A stretch of DNA of 64,000 bases from positions 124,001 through 188,000 of the forward strand of contig NZ_JAINZZ010000003.1 of the NCBI RefSeq assembly GCF_019890725.1, written 5' to 3'. The position numbers were made by a program, and so were the translations under genes. Positions 57,792-64,000 of the stretch are shown in pieces. The DNA comes from Actinacidiphila acidipaludis. GTDB taxonomy: Bacteria; Actinomycetota; Actinomycetes; Streptomycetales; Streptomycetaceae. Numbering within the stretch: position 1 is the stretch's first letter; the number at the start of each line of letters is the position of its first letter. The notes under the pieces were generated by a model. The model was not told where the DNA came from, did no database searches, and was given only the letters and a program-made list of their open reading frames with translations.

Positions 57792-58769
57792 TCAGTGGGA
57801 GTCCTCGAACAGGCTCGTCACCGAGCCGTCCTCGAAGACCTCGCGGACCGCGTTGGCGATGGTGGGCGCCATCGACAGCACGGTGATCTTGTCGAGGTCG
57901 AGCTGGCCCGGGGTGGGCAGCGTGTCGGTCAGCACGAACTCGCTCACCTTGGAGTTCTTCAGCCGGTCCGCGGCCGGGCCGGAGAGCACCCCGTGGGTTG
58001 CGGTCACGATGACGTCCTCGGCGCCGTTGGCGAACAGCGCGTCGGCGGCGGCGCAGATGGTGCCGCCGGTGTCGATCATGTCGTCGACCAGCACGCACAC
58101 GCGGCCCTTGACGTCACCGACGACCTCGTGGACCTTCACCTCGTTGGCGATGTTCGGGTCGCGGCGCTTGTGCACGATGGCCAGCGGGGCGCCGAGCCGG
58201 TCGCACCAGCGGTCGGCGACGCGGACCCGGCCGGCGTCCGGGGAGACGATCGTCAGCTTGGAGCGGTCGACCTTGGAGCCCACGTAGTCCGCCAGGACCG
58301 GCAGCGCGAACAGGTGGTCCACCGGGCCGTCGAAGAAGCCCTGGATCTGGTCGGTGTGCAGGTCGACCGTGAGGATCCGGTCGGCGCCCGCGGTACGGAA
58401 CAGGTCCGCCACCAGCCGCGCCGAGATCGGCTCGCGGCCGCGGTGCTTCTTGTCCTGCCGGGCGTAGCCGTAGAACGGCACGATCACCGTGATGCTCCGC
58501 GCGGAGGCCCGCTTCAGAGCGTCGATCATGATGAGCTGTTCCATGATCCACTGGTTGATCGGGTTGGTGTGGCTCTGGATGAGGAAGCAGTCGGCGCCGC
58601 GGGCCGACTCCTCGAACCGCACGTAGATCTCGCCGTTGGCGAAGTCGAAGGCGCGGGTCGGCACGAGCTCGACGCCCAGTTCGCTTGCCACCGCCTCCGC
58701 CAGATCGGGGTGGGCGCGGCCGGAGAAGAGCATCAGCTTCTTCTCACCGGTCGTCTTGATCCCGGTCAC
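57792..58769 (-). CDS. prs: Ribose-phosphate pyrophosphokinase (PRPP synthetase)
   Basis: A 325-residue class I enzyme forming PRPP from ribose-5-phosphate and ATP. Motifs: F-S-G-R-A-H-P-D-L-A, N-G-E-I-Y-V-R-F, Y-G-Y-A-R-Q-D-K-K-H-R-G-R-E-P, D-L-H-T-D-Q-I-Q-G-F-F and the PRPP loop V-L-V-D-D-M-I-D-T-G-G-T. GTG at 58769 is preceded by AAGGAG, which sets the start. Downstream of glmU with a strong hairpin between. Confidence 0.96.
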   Translation of the reverse strand: MTGIKTTGEKKLMLFSGRAHPDLAEAVASELGVELVPTRAFDFANGEIYVRFEESARGADCFLIQSHTNPINQWIMEQLIMIDALKRASARSITVIVPFYGYARQDKKHRGREPISARLVADLFRTAGADRILTVDLHTDQIQGFFDGPVDHLFALPVLADYVGSKVDRSKLTIVSPDAGRVRVADRWCDRLGAPLAIVHKRRDPNIANEVKVHEVVGDVKGRVCVLVDDMIDTGGTICAAADALFANGAEDVIVTATHGVLSGPAADRLKNSKVSEFVLTDTLPTPGQLDLDKITVLSMAPTIANAVREVFEDGSVTSLFEDSH

Positions 58770-58923
58770 TGCACCGTCTCCTTGGTGTTCGACTGGTGTT
58801 CGACGCAGCGTCGGCCGAGGTTCGGCGAGCTGGCGGAATGGTGTGCAACCCACACGGTACGCCCCATCCGCTGCACCTGTGCACCTCAGAGGCGGTGCTG
58901 ACCGGTGAGTGAGACGACGCTCA

Positions 58924-58959
58924 CGCGCGCCGTGTGAGACGGTCCTCACACGGCGCGCG
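58924..58959. terminator. 15-bp hairpin between glmU and prs
   Basis: CGCGCGCCGTGTGAG (58924-58938) pairs perfectly with 58945-58959 around ACGGTC; outer GTGAG/CTCAC repeats may extend it. It directly follows the glmU stop at 58966 on the minus strand. Confidence 0.85.
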
Positions 58960-58965
58960 CGACGC

Positions 58966-60423
58966 TCACTCGCTGTCCGGATCCCCCTGCTGAGCGGCGC
59001 GTTCGGCCGCCTGGGCGGCGGCGCTGCCGGGACGCTTGCGGGCGACCCAGCCCTCGATGTTGCGCTGCTGCCCGCGGGCGACGGCCAGCGAGCCGGCCGG
59101 TACGTCCTTGGTGATCACCGAGCCGGCCGCGGTGTACGCGCCGTCGCCGACCACGACCGGGGCGACGAACATGTTGTCCGAGCCGGTCTTGCAGTAACTG
59201 CCGATGGTCGTGTGGTGCTTGGCCTCGCCGTCGTAGTTCACGAAGACGCTGGCCGCGCCGATGTTGGTGTACTCGCCGATGGTGGCGTCGCCCACGTAGC
59301 TCAGGTGCGGCACCTTGGTGCCCTCGCCGATGGAGGCGTTCTTCATCTCGACGTAGGTGCCGGCCTTGGCCTTCAGGCCCAGCCGGGTGCCCGGGCGCAG
59401 GTAGGCGAAGGGGCCGACGCTGGCCTGCTCGCCGATCTCGGCCTGCAGCGCGACGGTGTTGGACACCGTGGCGCCGGCGCCGACGGCGGTGTCGGTGAGC
59501 GTGCAGTTCGGGCCGACCTCGGCGCCGCTGCCCACGCTGGTGGTGCCCATGAGCTGGGTGTTGGGCAGGACCAGGGCGTCCGGCTCGAAGGTGACGTCCA
59601 CGTCCACCCAGGTGGTCGCCGGGTCCACGATTGTGGCGCCGTCCAGCATCGCCCGGGTCAGCAGCCGGTCGTTGAGCACCCGGCGGGCCTCGGCGAGCTG
59701 CACCCGGTTGTTCACGCCCGCGATCTCACGGTGGTCGGGCGCGGTGTAGGCGCCGACCCGGTGGCCGCCCTCGCGCAGGATCGCCAGGGTGTCGGTGAGG
59801 TACTCCTCGCCCTGCGAGTTGTCCGTGGTCACCTTGCCGAGCGCCTCGGCCAGCAGCGCCGCGTCGTACGCGTACACACCGGAGTTGATCTCCGTGATGG
59901 CCTGCTGGGCGACGCTGGCGTCCTTCTGCTCGACGATCTCGGTGACCTGGCCGTCGGCGGCACGGACGATCCGGCCGTAGCCGGTCGGGTCGGGCACCTG
60001 GGCGGTGAGCACGGTGACGGCGTTGCCGTCCGTCTCGTGCAGGCGGACCAGGGTCGCCAGGGTCTCGGCGGTCAGCAGGGGGGTGTCGCCGTAGGTGACG
60101 ACCAGCGTGCCGTCCAGGACGATGCCCTGCCGGGTCAGCTCCTCCAGGCCCATCCGGACCGCGTGCCCGGTGCCGTTCTGCTCGTGCTGCACGGCGATCA
60201 GCGCCTGCGGGTCGAGGGCGCCGAGGTGCTCGCCGACCTGCGCGCGGGCGTGGCCGACGACGACGACGAGATGCTCGGGGTCCAGCGCGCGGGAGGCGGC
60301 CACGACATGGCCGACCAGCGAACGTCCGCTGATGGTGTGCAGGACTTTCGGGGTGGCCGACTTCATGCGGGTGCCCTCACCGGCGGCGAGGATGACGACG
60401 GCAGCCGGACGGTTGGGGCTCAC
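58966..60423 (-). CDS. glmU: Bifunctional UDP-N-acetylglucosamine pyrophosphorylase / glucosamine-1-phosphate N-acetyltransferase
   Basis: A 485-residue enzyme that makes UDP-GlcNAc for peptidoglycan. N-terminal pyrophosphorylase: I-L-A-A-G-E-G-T-R-M-K-S and H-E-Q-N-G-T-G-H-A; Y-G-D-T-P-L. C-terminal left-handed beta-helix acetyltransferase from about 250: hexapeptide repeats, R-P-G-T-R-L and K-N-A-S-I-G-E-G-T-K-V, then Y-D-G-E-A-K-H. GTG at 60423 with GAGGAG upstream. First protein gene after the tRNA-Gln gene. Confidence 0.96.
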   Translation of the reverse strand: MSPNRPAAVVILAAGEGTRMKSATPKVLHTISGRSLVGHVVAASRALDPEHLVVVVGHARAQVGEHLGALDPQALIAVQHEQNGTGHAVRMGLEELTRQGIVLDGTLVVTYGDTPLLTAETLATLVRLHETDGNAVTVLTAQVPDPTGYGRIVRAADGQVTEIVEQKDASVAQQAITEINSGVYAYDAALLAEALGKVTTDNSQGEEYLTDTLAILREGGHRVGAYTAPDHREIAGVNNRVQLAEARRVLNDRLLTRAMLDGATIVDPATTWVDVDVTFEPDALVLPNTQLMGTTSVGSGAEVGPNCTLTDTAVGAGATVSNTVALQAEIGEQASVGPFAYLRPGTRLGLKAKAGTYVEMKNASIGEGTKVPHLSYVGDATIGEYTNIGAASVFVNYDGEAKHHTTIGSYCKTGSDNMFVAPVVVGDGAYTAAGSVITKDVPAGSLAVARGQQRNIEGWVARKRPGSAAAQAAERAAQQGDPDSE

Positions 60424-60519
60424 GACGGAGACTCCTCGGCTTCGGGGTGCTGGACCCCCGCAGGATACCGACGCGGTGTACCGGGGGTGACCGCCGGTCG
60501 TACCGGCTCCCCACGACTG

Positions 60520-60591
60520 CTCCGCCGCCAGGACTCGAACCCGGACTTAAGGCACCAAAAGCCCCAGTGCTGCCAATTACACCACGGCGGA
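60520..60591 (-). tRNA. tRNA-Gln (anticodon TTG)
   Basis: A 72-base cloverleaf on the minus strand. The 7-bp acceptor stem is TCCGCCG/CGGCGGA with G73 as discriminator. The D arm is G-T-G-T-A-A-T-T-G-G-C-A-G-C-A-C, and the anticodon loop CTTTTGG gives anticodon TTG (reads CAA). The T loop GGTTCGAGTC is intact. CCA is not encoded. Located just upstream of glmU. Confidence 0.94.
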
Positions 60592-60764
60592 TCAACTCGA
60601 CATCCCGGGCCCGCTGTCGGACCCCGTCGGGACGGTCGGACCCATCATGCCGTACGGGCGGGGGTGGTGGCGACGGTGATCCGGGGTAGACATCCCCGTT
60701 GATGGATGAAGGCGGGCCTTACCTCGTGTGGTCCTGTTGCCCGGCCACACCCCGCTGCAATACT

Positions 60765-60776
60765 TACGGAGCCGTA
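60765..60776. promoter_or_regulatory. Candidate operator ahead of the desaturase gene
   Basis: TACGG-AG-CCGTA, perfect 5-base arms, within CTTACGGAGCCGTAGG; a further CTTACG half-site follows at 60788-60793. It overlaps the presumed promoter 66-77 bases before the desaturase start. The downstream TetR gene is the natural candidate to bind it. Confidence 0.6.
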
Positions 60777-60841
60777 GGTTCCGTGTGCTTACGCCATCAC
60801 CAGCTTTGACCTGCCCTCACTTCAGCCGACAAGGGACAGAC

Positions 60842-61834
60842 ATGACCACACAGACGGACGTGATCACCGAGTCCCGGGAACCCGGGCCTCAAGGACAGGA
60901 GCCGGACAATCCCAGCGCCACCCGAGGTGGCGAGAGCAAGCGCTCGATCGAGCAGATCGCGCTGCTCCTGTTCATCTGCATCCCGTTCGTGGCTCTGGTC
61001 GCCGCCGTCCCGCTGGCCTGGGGTCGCGGGATGAGCTGGCTCGACCTGGGGCTCATGGTCGGCATGTACTTCCTGGGCTGCCACGGCATCACCATCGGCT
61101 TCCACCGGCACTTCACCCACGGGTCGTTCAAGGCCAAGCGGCCGCTGAAGATCGTGCTGGCGATCGCCGGCTCGATGGCCGTCGAGGGCCCGATCGTGCG
61201 CTGGGTCGCCGACCACCGCCGGCACCACAAGTTCAGCGACGCCGAGGGCGACCCGCACAGCCCGTGGCGCTACGGCGAGACGCTGCCCGCGCTGATGAAG
61301 GGCCTGTGGTGGGCGCACATGGGCTGGCTCTTCGACGAGGAGCAGACCCCGCAGCAGAAGTACGCGCCCGACCTGATCAAGGACCCGGCCATCCGCCGGA
61401 TCTCCCGCGACTTCTGGGTGTGGACCGCGGTCTCGCTGCTGATCCCGCCGCTGGTCGGCGGCCTGGTCACCATGTCGTGGTACGGCGCGTTCACCGCGTT
61501 CTTCTGGGGTTCGCTCGTCCGGGTGGCGCTGCTGCACCACGTCACCTGGTCCATCAACTCCATCTGCCACGCGGTCGGCAAGCGCCCGTTCAAGTCCCGT
61601 GACCGTTCCGGCAACGTGTGGTGGCTGGCGGTCCTGTCCTGCGGCGAGTCGTGGCACAACCTGCACCACGCCGACCCCACGGCCGCCCGGCACGGCGTGC
61701 TCCGCGGCCAGATCGACTCCAGCGCCCGCGTCATCCGCTGGTTCGAGCAGGCCGGCTGGGCCACCGACGTCCGCTGGCCGGACGCCGACCGGATCGCTTC
61801 CCGCCGCCAGGAGCCGGCGAGCGAAGCGGCATGA
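60842..61834 (+). CDS. Membrane acyl-CoA/acyl-lipid desaturase
   Basis: A 330-residue integral-membrane di-iron desaturase. Three His boxes: H-R-H-F-T-H, H-R-R-H-H and H-N-L-H-H. Four membrane helices (L-L-L-F-I-C-I-P-F-V-A-L-V-A-A, L-G-L-M-V-G-M-Y-F-L-G, and others). It introduces a cis double bond, probably delta-9, into fatty acyl chains to regulate membrane fluidity. ATG at 60842, AAGGGA upstream. Followed after seven bases by a TetR gene in the same direction, likely an autoregulated pair. Confidence 0.93.
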   Translation: MTTQTDVITESREPGPQGQEPDNPSATRGGESKRSIEQIALLLFICIPFVALVAAVPLAWGRGMSWLDLGLMVGMYFLGCHGITIGFHRHFTHGSFKAKRPLKIVLAIAGSMAVEGPIVRWVADHRRHHKFSDAEGDPHSPWRYGETLPALMKGLWWAHMGWLFDEEQTPQQKYAPDLIKDPAIRRISRDFWVWTAVSLLIPPLVGGLVTMSWYGAFTAFFWGSLVRVALLHHVTWSINSICHAVGKRPFKSRDRSGNVWWLAVLSCGESWHNLHHADPTAARHGVLRGQIDSSARVIRWFEQAGWATDVRWPDADRIASRRQEPASEAA

Positions 61835-61841
61835 TGGACAT

Positions 61842-62522
61842 GTGAGCGACCGCAACAACGCACGGGGGACGGCCGGCGGTACCGCGGGCCCGTCGGCGCG
61901 ACGCGCCCGGCGGGTCCGCATGACCGGCAAGGAACGGCGCGAGCAGCTCCTCGACGTGGGACGGGTGCTCTTCGCCGAGCGCGGCTACGAGGGCACGTCG
62001 GTCGAGGAGATCGCGCACCAGGCCGGGGTGTCCAAGCCGGTCGTCTACGAGCACTTCGGCGGCAAGGAAGGCCTCTACGCCGTCGTGGTGGACCGCGAGA
62101 TGCGCCGCCTGCTGGACATGGTCACCGGCGCGCTGACCGGCGGGCATCCCCGCGAACTCCTGGAACAGGCCGCCTTCGCCCTCCTCGACTACATCGAGCA
62201 GTACACCGACGGCTTCCGCATCCTCGTGCGGGACTCGCCCGTCGCCCAGTCGACGGGCACCTTCGCGTCGCTGATCAGCGACATCGCCACCCAGGTCGAG
62301 GACATCCTCGGGCACGAGTTCTCCGAGCGCGGCTTCGACGCCAAGCTCGCGTCGCTCTACGCCCAGGCCCTGGTCGGCATGGTGGCGCTCACCGGCCAGT
62401 GGTGGCTGGACGCCCAGCACCCCGGCAAGGCCGACGTCGTCGCCCACCTGGTCAACCTGTCCTGGAACGGGCTGTCGGGCCTGGAGCCCCGCCCGCGGCT
62501 GATCGGCCACCGCAAGAGCTGA
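61842..62522 (+). CDS. TetR-family transcriptional regulator
   Basis: A 226-residue regulator. Residues about 28-75 hold the HTH: R-R-E-Q-L-L-D-V-G-R-V-L-F-A-E-R-G-Y-E-G-T-S-V-E-E-I-A, then S-K-P-V-V-Y-E-H-F-G-G-K-E. The C-terminal ligand domain is helical with Q-W-W-L-D near the end. GTG at 61842 gives a basic N-terminal arm; ATG at 61920 is a possible shorter start. Seven bases after the desaturase, so probably its co-transcribed regulator, possibly sensing acyl-CoA (inference). Confidence 0.88.
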   Translation: MSDRNNARGTAGGTAGPSARRARRVRMTGKERREQLLDVGRVLFAERGYEGTSVEEIAHQAGVSKPVVYEHFGGKEGLYAVVVDREMRRLLDMVTGALTGGHPRELLEQAAFALLDYIEQYTDGFRILVRDSPVAQSTGTFASLISDIATQVEDILGHEFSERGFDAKLASLYAQALVGMVALTGQWWLDAQHPGKADVVAHLVNLSWNGLSGLEPRPRLIGHRKS

Positions 62523-62600
62523 CCGGGCGCCGCCCGGACCGCCAGGGACCGGCGCTGACCGGCGCGGACCGCCGCGGACCTCGGCGGACTCCGCGAACGA

Positions 62601-62635
62601 CGAGGGCACCGCCGCGACGCGCGGCGGTGCCCTCG
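62601..62635. terminator. 16-bp bidirectional hairpin between tetR and ppc
   Basis: CGAGGGCACCGCCGCG (62601-62616) pairs perfectly with 62620-62635 around ACG. It is placed between convergent tetR and ppc, 38 bases from the ppc stop. Confidence 0.9.
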
Positions 62636-62672
62636 GACGAGCCGGTCCGGAGTGGCGGACCGGCCTCGCGTC

Positions 62673-64000
62673 TCAGCCGGTGTTGCGCAGACCCGCCGCG
62701 ACACCGTTGACGGTCAGCAGCAGCGCCCGGGACAGCAGCGGATCCGGCGTCTCGTCGGCCTCCACGGCCGCCCGCTGGCGGGCCAGCAGCGACACCTGCA
62801 GGTAGGAGATCGGGTCCAGGTACTGGTCACGGATGCGGAACGTCCGCGACAGCGCCGGGCTGCCGGCCAGCAGCTCGCTCTCCCCGGTGATCCGCAGCAC
62901 CTCCTGCACGGTCAGGTCGTGCTCCGCCTCGATCGTGGCGAACACGTGCTTGAGCTCGTCGGGCACCAGCGTGTCCACGTAGTGCCGGGCGATCCGCAGG
63001 TCGGTCTTGGCCAGCGTCATCTCGACGTTGGACAGGAAGTTGCGGAAGAAGTGCCACCGGCCGAACGCCTCGTCGATCACCGCGTCCAGCCCCGCCTCGC
63101 GGGCCGCCTTCAGACCGGACCCGACGCCGTACCAGCCGGGCACGATCTGCCGGGACTGCGTCCAGCCGAACACCCACGGGATCGCCCGCAGGCCGTCCAG
63201 ACCCGCGCCGGAGTCCGGCCGGCGCGACGGGCGCGAGCCCAGGTGCAGCTCGCCGAGCTGGTCGACCGGCGTGGAGGCGAAGAAGTACGGCGGCAGGTCC
63301 GGGTCCTCGACCAGCGCCCGGTACGCCGCGTGCGCCGCCTCCGAGACGATGTCCATCGCCCCGTCCCAGCGGGCCAGCGCCTCGTCGGACTGTCGCGGCG
63401 CGGTGTGCATGGCCGACGCCTGCAGCGTCGCCGCGACCGTCAGCTCCAGGTTCTCCCGGGCCAGCGACGGGATCAGGTACTTGTCGGAGATGACCTCGCC
63501 CTGCTCGGTCACCTTGATCTCGCCCTCCAGGGTGCCCCAGGGCTGGGCGAGCACCGCGGTGTGCGAGGGGCCGCCGCCGCGGCCGACCGTGCCGCCCCGG
63601 CCGTGGAACAGCCGCAGCCGCACCCCGTGCCGGTGCGCGACGTCACGCAGCCGCCGCTGCGCCCGGTGGATCTCCCACTGCGAGGTGGTGATGCCGCCGA
63701 ACTTCGAGGAGTCGGAGTAGCCGAGCATGACCTCCTGCACGTCGCCGCGCAGCGACACCAGCCGCCGGTAGGACGGGTCGGAGAGCATCTCGTCCAGCAG
63801 CTTGTCGGCGATCCGCAGCTCGTCGGTGGTCTCCAGCAGCGGCACGATGCCGATCTTGGCGACCCCGGCGTGCAGGTCGATCAGCCCCGCCTCGCGGGCC
63901 AGCACGGCCGCCGCGAAGACGTCGTCGGAGCCCAGGCACATGGAGATGATGTAGGACTCGACGACCTCGGGGCCGAAGCGCTCGAACGCCTCGCTGATGG
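62673..64000 (-). CDS. ppc: Phosphoenolpyruvate carboxylase (partial, N-terminal half outside window)
   Basis: The last 442 or so residues of PEPC, which carboxylates PEP to oxaloacetate. Visible: [25 protein letters not shown] (PEP/metal region), [13 protein letters not shown] (catalytic loop), [17 protein letters not shown] and the invariant C-terminal R-N-T-G. The open frame continues through base 64000 (A-I-S-E-A-F-E-R-F upstream of the cited part), so it is truncated only by the window. Convergent to the TetR gene. Confidence 0.95.
   Translation of the reverse strand, partial: ISEAFERFGPEVVESYIISMCLGSDDVFAAAVLAREAGLIDLHAGVAKIGIVPLLETTDELRIADKLLDEMLSDPSYRRLVSLRGDVQEVMLGYSDSSKFGGITTSQWEIHRAQRRLRDVAHRHGVRLRLFHGRGGTVGRGGGPSHTAVLAQPWGTLEGEIKVTEQGEVISDKYLIPSLARENLELTVAATLQASAMHTAPRQSDEALARWDGAMDIVSEAAHAAYRALVEDPDLPPYFFASTPVDQLGELHLGSRPSRRPDSGAGLDGLRAIPWVFGWTQSRQIVPGWYGVGSGLKAAREAGLDAVIDEAFGRWHFFRNFLSNVEMTLAKTDLRIARHYVDTLVPDELKHVFATIEAEHDLTVQEVLRITGESELLAGSPALSRTFRIRDQYLDPISYLQVSLLARQRAAVEADETPDPLLSRALLLTVNGVAAGLRNTG

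Overview
The window is chromosomal DNA of a high-G+C actinomycete, most likely Streptomyces or a close relative. Support: very high G+C with third-position bias, frequent GTG/TTG starts, a perfect CebR operator ahead of a GH6 cellulase, a TamR/Tam pair, galTEK, a tricorn-type protease, an Uup-type ABC-F gene next to ispE, and a pmt-rsmI-tatD-ksgA-ispE block. No rRNA is present; one tRNA (Gln, TTG anticodon) is seen. Both edge genes (a GNAT at 1 and ppc at 64000) are cut by the window.

Layout. 1-5.3 kb: GNAT/DUF2630 pair, a MerR regulator and a divergent three-gene operon (Baeyer-Villiger-type monooxygenase, alpha/beta hydrolase, SDR), then a small hydrophilic protein. 5.4-11 kb: a very large tricorn-type protease with a low-complexity insert, and gltX. 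11-17.2 kb: KstD-like FAD dehydrogenase, CebR-box-controlled CBM2-GH6 cellulase, beta-lactamase-fold hydrolase, SDR. 17.2-21.5 kb: a tandem 127-bp repeat array, an EamA permease, a penicillin-binding protein and two small conserved unknowns.

21.57-37.64 kb is an integrated actinomycete integrative and conjugative element (AICE) of about 16.07 kb. It is inserted in the 3' end of the protein O-mannosyltransferase gene (pmt) and bounded by 107-bp direct repeats with only two mismatches, both synonymous in pmt. Its modules in order are: DUF4259 protein, tyrosine integrase, excisionase, a 13-copy TGACGCA iteron-like array, a P-loop ATPase plus Prim-Pol replication pair, an unknown, a DpdA-like DNA 7-deazaguanine transglycosylase coupled to a small Cys-rich protein, a CAGGGAG repeat cluster (candidate clt transfer locus), an FtsK/TraB translocase, four translationally coupled transfer/spread genes, a GntR-UTRA regulator coupled to a GNAT, and a strikingly low-G+C two-gene cargo (136-aa protein plus 862-aa P-loop/Sel1-TPR protein) whose products share a short peptide signature. 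This cargo pair is the best candidate in the window for a little-described conflict or signalling system.

37.65-49.4 kb returns to core chromosome: pmt, rsmI, a Cys-rich unknown, tatD, ksgA, ispE, an ABC-F ATPase, a PQQ-propeller membrane protein and a degenerate response regulator. The rpfB gene that often sits between tatD and ksgA in actinobacteria is absent here. 49.6-64 kb: galTEK operon, a second LuxR-type regulator, tamR/tam with a VOC protein, a membrane protein, pth, rplY (ctc), prs, glmU, tRNA-Gln, an acyl desaturase with a TetR regulator, and ppc.

All calls are from reading translations and motifs. No database search or computation was run, and family names are recognised by eye.
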